Origin: an uncultured Prevotella sp.
GTDB taxonomy: Bacteria > Bacteroidota > Bacteroidia > Bacteroidales > Bacteroidaceae
Direction: 5' to 3'
Assembly (NCBI GenBank): GCA_900315035.1
Contig: OMXO01000020.1
Span: 1-45,823 of the forward strand
DNA length: 45,823 bases
Shown here: positions 16,665-23,940 of the stretch, piece by piece
How the letters are laid out: each line of letters opens with the position of its first letter
Numbering within the stretch: position 1 is the stretch's first letter
Notes under the pieces: generated by a model
Told to the model about the DNA's origin: nothing
The model's input: the letters and a program-made list of their open reading frames with translations, nothing else
The model's database searches: none
Made by a program: the position numbers and the translations under genes

Positions 16665-17885
16665 TTATTTGATGATTATTTCTACACGTTCTGTGGGTAG
16701 ATGGGTTGTCTTAATGCGCCAAGCCTTAGGGTAGAGGTTGTTGGCACGATTGCCAATGTTCTTAACTGGTCCGATGGGAACCCCCTGATACGTGATGGTA
16801 ACGATACCTCGAGGTGTATCGGCAGGCAAAGCAAGTGCCTCGCCTCGAAGATATTTCAGAACCTCAGCGTATGAGAGCTCTACCTGAGGGAATTCGCCTC
16901 GCGGGAGGTCGTCAGTGAGTACTTTCATGTGGCGAATCATCTGAACTAATCCTTGGTTCTTTGGTTTGCCACCAGTCTGCCCGTTTTTTCGTAAGGCACA
17001 TACAAATAGACCTTCGCCTTGTGTGATGCCAGGAATGAAACGATAGACAGGGGCATCGAAGCCTTCAAGTAGCGAACTTGTGATATGCCATTCCTGCTGA
17101 GTCGGTATGATCATCGGTTCTGCATCCAGCTCATCAAGTATCCAGCGTATATTCTCTTCATTCTCTTTAGTGTTAAAGGTGCAGGTACTATAGATGAGGA
17201 TGCCACCAGGATTCAGACATTCCCAAGCGTCTGCTACAATCTCACGCTGCAATCGCCAGCATTTTTCAACGTTCTGCAGACTCCATTCGCCGATGGTGGA
17301 AGGATCCTTGCGGAACATCCCCTCGCCAGAGCATGGAACGTCGCAGAGGATGATGTCAAAATGTGCCTTTGCCTTTCGAAAGTCACGGGGATAGTTGTTG
17401 GTGACGATTGTCTCTGGCCAGCCCCATTTCGTGATGTTCTCCAATAGTATCTGCGCCCTTGTTGGTATCGGTTCATTGCAAATAAGAGAACTCCCCTCTG
17501 GCAATACGCTTCTTGCAGCAGTTGATTTTCCGCCAGGTGCAGCACAGAGGTCGAGCATGTCAACGGGCTCCTTGACAAGATGACGCAACACGTGACTAAT
17601 AAACATCGAAGACGCCTCTTGCACATAATAGCAACCGGCATGGAAAAGAGGATCGAAAGTAAACTGAGGTCGTCCGTTGAGATAATATCCTTCTTCACAC
17701 CAAGGTACCTCACTGGGAGAAAGACATGCCGTGAGGTTTACACTCTTTCCACCTTGTGAGAGGTGTGGGTTCAGGCGGATGCTTGTGGGAGCTTCCTCGT
17801 TGAAAGCCTCCAGATAGCGGTTGAAACGCTCTTCGCCCATCAGTCGCCTTGTTTCACGGATGAAATCTTCTGGTAATTTCGTCAT
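16665..17885 (-). CDS. RNA m5C methyltransferase, RsmF/NOL1-NOP2-Sun family
   Basis: 406 residues. The Rossmann methyltransferase core shows the SAM motif [11 protein letters not shown] (around residue 111), the first catalytic cysteine in [10 protein letters not shown], and the second in [12 protein letters not shown], as expected for 5-methylcytosine RNA methyltransferases acting on 16S rRNA. A C-terminal extension (about 300-406) resembles the RsmF RNA-binding tail, though the protein is shorter than E. coli RsmF (479). It heads the operon with thyA and folA. Its promoter's -7 element lies only 8 bases before the ATG, predicting an almost leaderless mRNA. Confidence 0.88.
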   Translation of the reverse strand: MTKLPEDFIRETRRLMGEERFNRYLEAFNEEAPTSIRLNPHLSQGGKSVNLTACLSPSEVPWCEEGYYLNGRPQFTFDPLFHAGCYYVQEASSMFISHVLRHLVKEPVDMLDLCAAPGGKSTAARSVLPEGSSLICNEPIPTRAQILLENITKWGWPETIVTNNYPRDFRKAKAHFDIILCDVPCSGEGMFRKDPSTIGEWSLQNVEKCWRLQREIVADAWECLNPGGILIYSTCTFNTKENEENIRWILDELDAEPMIIPTQQEWHITSSLLEGFDAPVYRFIPGITQGEGLFVCALRKNGQTGGKPKNQGLVQMIRHMKVLTDDLPRGEFPQVELSYAEVLKYLRGEALALPADTPRGIVTITYQGVPIGPVKNIGNRANNLYPKAWRIKTTHLPTERVEIIIK

Positions 17886-17893
17886 TTTCGATG

Positions 17894-17901
17894 CAAAGAT
17901 A
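17894..17901 (-). promoter_or_regulatory. -7 promoter element (TATCTTTG) for the rsmF-like/thyA/folA operon
   Basis: Minus-strand TATCTTTG; only 8 bases separate its G from the ATG at 17885, so the 5' leader would be a few bases at most. Confidence 0.7.
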
Positions 17902-17923
17902 TAAAAAATAAAGGAAAAACCAC

Positions 17924-17931
17924 TATCTTTG
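17924..17931 (+). promoter_or_regulatory. -7 promoter element (TATCTTTG) for the DUF6249/PspC/sigma operon
   Basis: TATCTTTG on the plus strand, 59 bases before the start at 17990 and back to back with the minus-strand element at 17894-17901. Confidence 0.7.
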
Positions 17932-17989
17932 CAACTAATTTGTAATTTGTTTCGTCAAACAAGTGTAGAAAACAAAAAACATCATAGAT

Positions 17990-18682
17990 ATGAAGAAGTG
18001 TTTATTAGCAATCGCAATGGTGCTCGCTCTCAACATGAATGTTGACGCAGCAGCACAGAAACATCGCCACACTCCACGTACGGAGCAGGTGGACTCTACT
18101 AAGACGAAGGATGCAATCGAAGCCTTTTCAGACACAACAGCCACTGCTGATGCAGAAGATGCCGAAGACAATCAGTACGTCACTAGCCGTCATCATTCCT
18201 CATTCAGTGTCAGTGGTTTCCCAGATGATTTCTTCGACAATTTCGACGGGAAGGATATTGCTGGAATGATCTTCGTGTTGCTGATCATCCTGACCATTTT
18301 CTTGTTTGCCCCAATTGGCATTATCATTGCCATCTTCTATTTTGTAAATAAGAACCGTCGCGAGAAATACAGACTTGCTCAGATGGCTATGCAGAATGGG
18401 CAGCCCATCCCAAACGACTTGCTGAATGAGAAGCAGGATGACTGGGATCGCAATGACTATCAAGCAGGTATTCGCCAGATGTTTACAGGCGTAGGCTTGG
18501 CTATCTTCCTCGGCATAGCAGCTGGAAAGATTGGCTTCAGTATAGGTGCGTTGGTGTTCTTCATCGGTCTTGGAAAATGGTTTGTAGCCAGACAGGCCGG
18601 AGCTTCAGGAAATCATTCTCGCAATGACAACAATCCTAACAACTTTAATAATAACAATTCAAGTATTCAAGACTATGACTAA
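17990..18682 (+). CDS. DUF6249-like membrane protein
   Basis: 230 residues. There is a signal peptide (about 1-21, ending near VDAAA), an acidic/His-containing periplasmic stretch (22-88), a hydrophobic segment around 91-118 (MIFVLLIILTIFLFAPIGI), a short basic cytoplasmic part (NKNRREKYRLAQMAMQNGQPIP), then two further hydrophobic segments around 160-200 and an Asn-rich tail. The arrangement and the RLAQMAMQNGQPIP motif resemble the DUF6249 family of Bacteroidota. Function unknown. Its last 8 bases overlap the PspC gene, and the neighbouring ECF sigma factor suggests an envelope-stress role. Confidence 0.7.
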   Translation: MKKCLLAIAMVLALNMNVDAAAQKHRHTPRTEQVDSTKTKDAIEAFSDTTATADAEDAEDNQYVTSRHHSSFSVSGFPDDFFDNFDGKDIAGMIFVLLIILTIFLFAPIGIIIAIFYFVNKNRREKYRLAQMAMQNGQPIPNDLLNEKQDDWDRNDYQAGIRQMFTGVGLAIFLGIAAGKIGFSIGALVFFIGLGKWFVARQAGASGNHSRNDNNPNNFNNNNSSIQDYD

Positions 18683-18875
18683 GAGATTAACACGCTCTAA
18701 TGACAGAGTATGGGCAGGGGTTTGTGGCGGTATCGCCGAGTATCTGGACTTTGACCCCACAATGGTAAGAATCGCCTACGCATTCCTCACGATATTCACC
18801 GCTTTCAGCGGATTAATCTTCTACATCGTGCTATGGATTTGCATGCCGGAAAAGAATCTGTTGCAACAACAATAA
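18675..18875 (+). CDS. PspC-domain small membrane protein
   Basis: 66 residues, nearly all one PspC domain: a basic N-terminus, AGVCGGIAEYLDFDPTMVRIAYAFLTIFTAF, then a hydrophobic segment ending in a YIVLWICMPE signature. In enterobacteria PspC senses membrane stress with PspB; here no PspA or PspB is visible. The chosen ATG at 18675 overlaps the preceding gene by 8 bases; the longer reading frame starting at 18624 adds residues without homology. The sigma-factor gene starts 10 bases downstream. Confidence 0.88.
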   Translation: MTKRLTRSNDRVWAGVCGGIAEYLDFDPTMVRIAYAFLTIFTAFSGLIFYIVLWICMPEKNLLQQQ

Positions 18876-18885
18876 TTGATAATTG

Positions 18886-19422
18886 ATGGCCGATTTGAAC
18901 GATCTCTCTCTGGTAACCCAGGTGGCTGTGTTTCACAACAAGCGGGCTTTTGATCAGCTTGTCAGGAAATACCAGTCACCTATGCGTAGGTTCTTCTTGA
19001 ACCAGACGTTGGGTGACGAGCAGTTGAGCGACGATCTGGCCCAGGATACGTTCATCAAAGCTTACATGAATATTGGGAAATTCAGAAGTCTTTCGAGTTT
19101 TTCCACATGGCTGATGCGTATTGCTTATAATGTGTTTTATGACTATGTGCGTGCCAATCGTCCGACAGACGATGTCGATTCTTCTACGGCAGTGCGTCAG
19201 ATGTCTGCTTCGGGCGATTCTAATGTAAAGATGGATATCTATGCCGCCTTGGCTCTGTTGAAGCCTGATGAACGGACCTGTATCACGCTCCAACTGATCG
19301 ACGGCTATCCGATTGATCAGATTAGCAAGATTACGGGCATCCATGAGAATACGGTGAAGTCGCATCTGAAAAGGGGAAAAGAAAAGATGGCAAACTATTT
19401 AAAGCAAAACGGATATGGATGA
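18886..19422 (+). CDS. ECF-type RNA polymerase sigma factor
   Basis: 178 residues with region 2 (about 17-85: FDQLVRKYQSPMRRFF, DDLAQDTFIKAYMNIGKF, FSTWLMRIAYNVFYDYVR) and region 4 (about 122-173: LKPDERTCITLQLIDGYPIDQISKITGIHENTVKSHLKRGKEKM), with no region 3 and no fused domain. It would direct RNA polymerase to an alternative promoter set. ATG at 18886 is chosen over the TTG immediately before it. It overlaps the next gene by 8 bases, the usual layout for a sigma/anti-sigma pair. Confidence 0.92.
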   Translation: MADLNDLSLVTQVAVFHNKRAFDQLVRKYQSPMRRFFLNQTLGDEQLSDDLAQDTFIKAYMNIGKFRSLSSFSTWLMRIAYNVFYDYVRANRPTDDVDSSTAVRQMSASGDSNVKMDIYAALALLKPDERTCITLQLIDGYPIDQISKITGIHENTVKSHLKRGKEKMANYLKQNGYG

Positions 19423-19798
19423 TAAAGATCAAATATTGTTAGAGAACTTCTTCAAGCAGGTTGCTCAGCAACAGATTGAAGACAACGGCTTTACAGAACG
19501 TGTGATGACGCATCTGCCAGACGGTAGAGTGGAACGGGCACGCCGCCTGTCGTTCCTATGGACATCGTTCTGTATCATCATTGGTGTAGGACTCTTCTTC
19601 ATCTTTGGTGGAACGATGGTATTGAAGTCAGCTGCACTGAGCATCCTCCAAATGCTTGTAACGACTCTTGAGGTGTTTCTTGTGACCGCTCCGACAACGG
19701 AAATATCTGTCAATCCTTGGATGCTTCTGCTTTTGATGGGCTTTGTATTAGTTTACCTGCCTTATCAAACAGCCCGTAAGTTGTCCTCAGTACTATAA
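19415..19798 (+). CDS. Small membrane protein (DUF5056-like), candidate anti-sigma factor
   Basis: 127 residues. A charged cytoplasmic N-terminus (about 1-45: DKDQILLENFFKQVAQQQIEDNGFTERVM) is followed by hydrophobic segments around 46-66, 70-90 and 101-118. The sequence FTERVM...LP near the start resembles DUF5056 proteins that follow ECF sigma genes in Bacteroidales. Position and topology suggest a membrane-anchored regulator of the sigma factor; no zinc-binding anti-sigma motif (HxxxCxxC) is present, so this is only a proposal. Its last 89 bases are antisense to the end of the PorE-like gene. Confidence 0.65.
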   Translation: MDDKDQILLENFFKQVAQQQIEDNGFTERVMTHLPDGRVERARRLSFLWTSFCIIIGVGLFFIFGGTMVLKSAALSILQMLVTTLEVFLVTAPTTEISVNPWMLLLLMGFVLVYLPYQTARKLSSVL

Positions 19799-21746
19799 AC
19801 TCAGTGCGACGGTTTAACTGGTTGCACTGTTCCTGCTGTTCCTCTGGGAGTTGGACGATGAAATATTCTGTCAGGATATCGCCCTCCTTGAGGAACTGAT
19901 ATTTTTCTGCAACCTTCCGCTTGATTTTCTTCGGTTTGCCTTCACCATACCCCTTCGGCGTCAAACGGTCTGCGGCGATACCGTTCGCAATCAGGTAATT
20001 AACCACACTCTCTGCCCGTCGCTGGGAGAGCCGTTCGTTATACAAGTCCGACCCTTTATAGTCTGTGTGCGCGGAGAGTTCGATGGTGATGTTCGGATTT
20101 TCATTCAGAAGTTTTACGAGTTCGTCAAGTGCCTTCTGTGACTCAGGGCGCAGCGTCGCTTTGTCGAAGTCATAGAAGATGTTTTCAATCAGCACGGGTG
20201 CAGAGATGTTGGCCAATGGAAACTGTAACACATATTCCTCCGACTTCTTTGCTGTTTCCACATGCAACTGCTCCTGATGGTTCAGAAATCCCTTGCAAGT
20301 ACCGAGGAATACGTAATCTACACCAGGTTTGATTTCCTGTGTAAAGGAACCGTCACCTCTAACGCTCAGTTTGAGGTTCGTTCCGTCGTTGCCAACCATA
20401 TAGACTTGTGCTGCAGGTAACTCGTAACCGTCTTGTTCATAGACCCATCCTCTGACGGTCTGCACGATTTCTGGATTATAAAAACTGTAGATATGGTCGT
20501 AGCCTCTGTTGTCGCCACGATTCGAACAGAAGAATCCCTTGTTGAGCCGTCCTTCGAAGGTCATGCCGAAATCGTCTCCTTGTGAGTTCAGGGGTGACAA
20601 GGGATGCTCGAGTGTCCTAGTACCTTTCTTAAGGATGAAGATATCCAGTCCTCCTAACCCCGGATGTCCATTGCTGGAGAAATACATGTCGCCATTAGGA
20701 CGGAAGGTTGGGAACATCTCGTCGCCAGGAGTGTTGACGGTCGTTCCTAGATTCTCCAAAGCTCCTACAGCGTCATTGCCGAGTAGTCGGCAGCGCCAGA
20801 GGTCATATCCCCCTTGCCCACCAGGCATGTCACTTACAAAATAAAGCCATTCACCATCAGGCGATACAGCAGGGTGAGCGTAGTTGTAAAGGGAATCTTT
20901 GGATATCACGATTTCTGAGGGCTTGCCCCAGACGGCGTCATTTCTGTGTGAGGCTACGATGGTGGCATAACGGGGATAGTTGGGGTCGGTTTTACATAAC
21001 GTCAGGTACATCGTCCTACCGTCTGGTGAGAAGCAACAGGCCCCTTCTTCAAAATCCGAGTTCAGTTCTGAATCGATTGCCTGGGGCTTGCCCCATTTTC
21101 CCTTGTCGTCCTTCTGCGACATGAAGATATCGGCAGCCTTAGCTCCAGTGATACCACTATATTCGTCGCCTTGTGCCTGATTACGGGTAGAGGTGAAGAA
21201 CAGCTGATTGTCGTCCTCGCCAGTTAGCATAGGTGAGTACTCTGCCCGACGAGAATTGAACAGGTTCTCCCGTTTCACGGTATAGTCTGAGCCCTCTTTT
21301 TTCCATTTGGGTGCCATCAGAGCCGACTTTAGTCCGTTTCTAGCCAGCTGCCAGTGTGGATTCGTCTCTGGCAGCGAGTCAGATGCCATCTTGAATTGTT
21401 TGGCTGCTTCTTTGTAGTTGCCGTTCTTCAGATAAAGTTGTCCAAGATAGAAATGCGTCAGCGAATCTTCCTGCTTATTGCGAACCACATTATTATAAGC
21501 CGTAATGGCCTTGTTGGTGAAGTTGATGCGTCTGTAGCACTCTGCCAACTTCATGGCCCGTTCTCCCTTCAGTTTTTTCTCCTTGGCTGGCGTCTGACTG
21601 TAGGCTTTGCGATACTGCGTGGCTGCATCGAAATATTCACCGATGGCATAGAATTTATCTCCTTTCTTCATAGCCTGATCCGCTCCACAGCCCATCAGCA
21701 GCAGGTAACTCAATATCAGATAGAAATAGAGAAAGTCTTTCCGCAT
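19710..21746 (-). CDS. PorE-like OmpA-family lipoprotein (TPR, beta-propeller, CRD, OmpA), type IX secretion
   Basis: 678 residues. A lipoprotein signal (lipobox LLMGC, Cys20) comes first. Helical TPR repeats (about 25-135: AMKKGDKFYAIGEYFDAATQYRKAY, FYLGQLYLKNGNYKEAAKQFK) follow, then a PD40/WD40-like beta-propeller (about 160-420, with repeated SPDG words such as FSPDGRTMYLT and SPDGEWLYFVSD), and a carboxypeptidase-regulatory-like domain (about 430-510). An OmpA peptidoglycan-binding domain closes the protein (about 525-650: FYDFDKATLRPESQKALDEL, LSAHTDYKGSDLYNERLSQRRAESV). This domain order is that of PorE of the Porphyromonas type IX secretion system, which tethers the machine to peptidoglycan. 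It lies 14 bases after topB, probably co-transcribed. Confidence 0.85.
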   Translation of the reverse strand: MRKDFLYFYLILSYLLLMGCGADQAMKKGDKFYAIGEYFDAATQYRKAYSQTPAKEKKLKGERAMKLAECYRRINFTNKAITAYNNVVRNKQEDSLTHFYLGQLYLKNGNYKEAAKQFKMASDSLPETNPHWQLARNGLKSALMAPKWKKEGSDYTVKRENLFNSRRAEYSPMLTGEDDNQLFFTSTRNQAQGDEYSGITGAKAADIFMSQKDDKGKWGKPQAIDSELNSDFEEGACCFSPDGRTMYLTLCKTDPNYPRYATIVASHRNDAVWGKPSEIVISKDSLYNYAHPAVSPDGEWLYFVSDMPGGQGGYDLWRCRLLGNDAVGALENLGTTVNTPGDEMFPTFRPNGDMYFSSNGHPGLGGLDIFILKKGTRTLEHPLSPLNSQGDDFGMTFEGRLNKGFFCSNRGDNRGYDHIYSFYNPEIVQTVRGWVYEQDGYELPAAQVYMVGNDGTNLKLSVRGDGSFTQEIKPGVDYVFLGTCKGFLNHQEQLHVETAKKSEEYVLQFPLANISAPVLIENIFYDFDKATLRPESQKALDELVKLLNENPNITIELSAHTDYKGSDLYNERLSQRRAESVVNYLIANGIAADRLTPKGYGEGKPKKIKRKVAEKYQFLKEGDILTEYFIVQLPEEQQEQCNQLNRRTEFIVLRTTYGLFDKAGKLIQSPSKAEASKD

Positions 21747-21760
21747 ACCTATATCATAGA

Positions 21761-23848
21761 TTACAGTTTGGATTCGGGGAAGGGAAGTCGGTAAGTGCAG
21801 CCTTCCTTCCAGCGTGAGCAGCCATAGGCAGTCTTGCCCTTGATGATGTGCCCTTGGCCGCAGAGGGGACAGGTGGTACCTTCGATAGGTTGCGATGTGT
21901 TAGCGGAGTCCTCCCTTGTCGTTGTTTTCTTACGAGGAGTCTTGGGCTTGGGAGCCTGCTCTGTCTTGGGAGATTTCAGTTTCTTGAGGTCAGCATCGCT
22001 GAGCACGGTGACGCGGCGATTACTAGTGTCGCTCATCACTTCATGCACAATTTCTGCCACTTGGGCCTTGAGTTCCTCTATAAACTGCTGGGCATCGTAT
22101 TTCTGATGTTCGATGTCGCGCAGTTTCTTCTCCCAGATACCAGTAAGTTCACAGCTTTTCAGGAGCTCCTCGCGTATGAGGTCGATAAGTTCGATACCTG
22201 TAGGGGTGGCGATGAGGCGCTTGCGGTCACGCTTGATATAGTGCCGCTTGAAAAGGGTCTCAATGATACTTGCACGAGAGGAAGGACGTCCGATGCCGTT
22301 TTCTTTCATCGCAGCACGGAGGGTCTCATCCTCGACAAACTTACCAGCTGTTTCCATTGCGCGGAGCAGAGATGCCTCATTATAATAAGGTGGGGGCGTG
22401 GTCCACTTTTCTGTGAGTGTGGGCTTATGGTCGCCGCTCTCGCCTTTTATGAAGGTGGGAAGTGTACGCTCCTCATCCTCTTGTTGTTTCTTGTCATCAT
22501 TGTCATCGTCAGCTTTCTGCTTGTCCTTTCCTTGTACAATGCGCCAACCAGGATCGAGAATCTCTTTACCAGTTACCTTGAACTCAATGGATACTCCATC
22601 ATTTCCATTAACTTCTCCAAGAACCGTTGTCGTGGAGAATTTGCAGTCAGGCAGGAATACGGCGATGAAACGACGGGCTACGAGGTCGAACACTTTCTGT
22701 TCGGCATCCGTGAGGTTCTGGGGAATGACACCTGTGGGGATGATGGCATGGTGGTCAGTTACCTTCGAGGTGTCGAAGACGCGTTTTGATTTCTTCAGTG
22801 CCTTGCCTGCGATGGGCTTGATGAACTCCGCATAAGGTGCTACACCAGCAAACTTCGTCTGGTAAAGACCGTTCAATGTCTGTGGGCACTTAGGATAGAT
22901 GTCGTCAGAGAGATATTGCGTATCCACACGAGGATAGGTGGTGAATTTCTTCTCATAGAGGCTTTGGATGAGGTTCAGTGTCATCTCGGCTGAGAAGGAG
23001 AACTTTCGGTTGCAATCGACTTGTAGTGAGGTGAGATCGTAGAGTTGTGGCGGCTGTTCCTTGCCCTCTTTCTTCTCAACCTTCGTCACTGTAAAAGGTT
23101 TGCCCTCAATGGTCTTGAAGGCTTTCTCGCCTTCCTCCTTTGAAGTGAACTTGCCCTTAGTGGCTGTGAAGGTAGTGTCGCGATAAATAGTGGCCAATAC
23201 CCAATAAGGTTCAGACTTGAAGTTCTCAATCTCCTTTTGACGGTTTACGATGAGGGCGAGGGTAGGTGTCTGCACACGACCGATAGATAGAACCTGACGG
23301 TTCTGACCGTATTTCAAGGTATAAAGTCGCGTGGCATTCATACCCAATAGCCAGTCGCCAATAGCACGTGAGAGTCCTGCAAGGTAGAGAGGCTGATAGT
23401 CGGCCTGATCTTTCAGGTTTGCAAACCCCTCTCGGATGGCCTCGTCAGTCATAGAAGAAATCCAGAGACGTTTTACCGGACAGGTGGCCTGTGCTTTCTG
23501 CATCACCCAGCGCTGGATGAGTTCACCTTCCTGTCCGGCATCACCGCAGTTCACGATGCCGTCGGCTGCCTGCATCAGTTTTTCGATGGTGGCAAACTGT
23601 TTCTTGATGCCGTTGTCCTCAATAAGCTTGATACCAAAGCGCTGAGGTACCATCGGCAGCTGTGTGAGCGCCCATGGCTTCCAAGCCTGGGTGTAGTCGC
23701 CAGGCTCTTTCAGGGTACACAAGTGACCAAAGGTCCAAGTTACCTGATATCCGTTACCTTCCATATACCCGTCATAGGAACTGTTTGCTCCTAAAATGCG
23801 GGCTATATCCCGAGCTACACTCGGCTTCTCTGCGATGCATACTATCAT
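21761..23848 (-). CDS. topB: DNA topoisomerase III (TopB)
   Basis: 695 residues, a type IA topoisomerase that relaxes and decatenates DNA through a 5'-phosphotyrosine. The Toprim domain starts with CIAEKPSVARDIARILGA and carries the acidic motif GDAGQEGELI. The catalytic Tyr is in KFTTYPRVDTQYLS. A C-terminal zinc-ribbon (CPLCGQGHIIKGK then CSRWKEGC) ends the protein after a Lys/Pro/Thr-rich linker. The start ATG at 23848 gives the canonical MIVCIAEKPS N-terminus; a longer form from TTG 23860 overlaps the promoter element. It may be the chromosomal copy, as no conjugation genes are nearby. Confidence 0.94.
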   Translation of the reverse strand: MIVCIAEKPSVARDIARILGANSSYDGYMEGNGYQVTWTFGHLCTLKEPGDYTQAWKPWALTQLPMVPQRFGIKLIEDNGIKKQFATIEKLMQAADGIVNCGDAGQEGELIQRWVMQKAQATCPVKRLWISSMTDEAIREGFANLKDQADYQPLYLAGLSRAIGDWLLGMNATRLYTLKYGQNRQVLSIGRVQTPTLALIVNRQKEIENFKSEPYWVLATIYRDTTFTATKGKFTSKEEGEKAFKTIEGKPFTVTKVEKKEGKEQPPQLYDLTSLQVDCNRKFSFSAEMTLNLIQSLYEKKFTTYPRVDTQYLSDDIYPKCPQTLNGLYQTKFAGVAPYAEFIKPIAGKALKKSKRVFDTSKVTDHHAIIPTGVIPQNLTDAEQKVFDLVARRFIAVFLPDCKFSTTTVLGEVNGNDGVSIEFKVTGKEILDPGWRIVQGKDKQKADDDNDDKKQQEDEERTLPTFIKGESGDHKPTLTEKWTTPPPYYNEASLLRAMETAGKFVEDETLRAAMKENGIGRPSSRASIIETLFKRHYIKRDRKRLIATPTGIELIDLIREELLKSCELTGIWEKKLRDIEHQKYDAQQFIEELKAQVAEIVHEVMSDTSNRRVTVLSDADLKKLKSPKTEQAPKPKTPRKKTTTREDSANTSQPIEGTTCPLCGQGHIIKGKTAYGCSRWKEGCTYRLPFPESKL

Positions 23849-23857
23849 ATTGGGGTA

Positions 23858-23865
23858 CAAAAGTA
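23858..23865 (-). promoter_or_regulatory. -7 promoter element (TACTTTTG) for topB
   Basis: Minus-strand TACTTTTG with 9 bases to the ATG at 23848; predicted leader of about 4 bases. Confidence 0.55.
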
Positions 23866-23907
23866 CAAAAAAACTCCGAATTATTCTTCAAGAAAATAAA
23901 AAAGTTG

Positions 23908-23915
23908 TAACTTTG
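23908..23915 (+). promoter_or_regulatory. -7 promoter element (TAACTTTG) for the GH31 gene
   Basis: TAACTTTG, 25 bases before the start at 23941. Confidence 0.65.
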
Positions 23916-23940
23916 CACCAACTAATTTATTATCATTACA

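Noticed and set aside
21848-22789. Plus-strand reading frame opposite topB
   Set aside because: It lies wholly antisense to the conserved topB C-terminal half and shows no family signature.
21761-23848. topB as part of a conjugative element
   Set aside because: Mobile elements in this phylum often carry topB, but no relaxase, tra or integrase gene is adjacent and a PorE-like gene follows.
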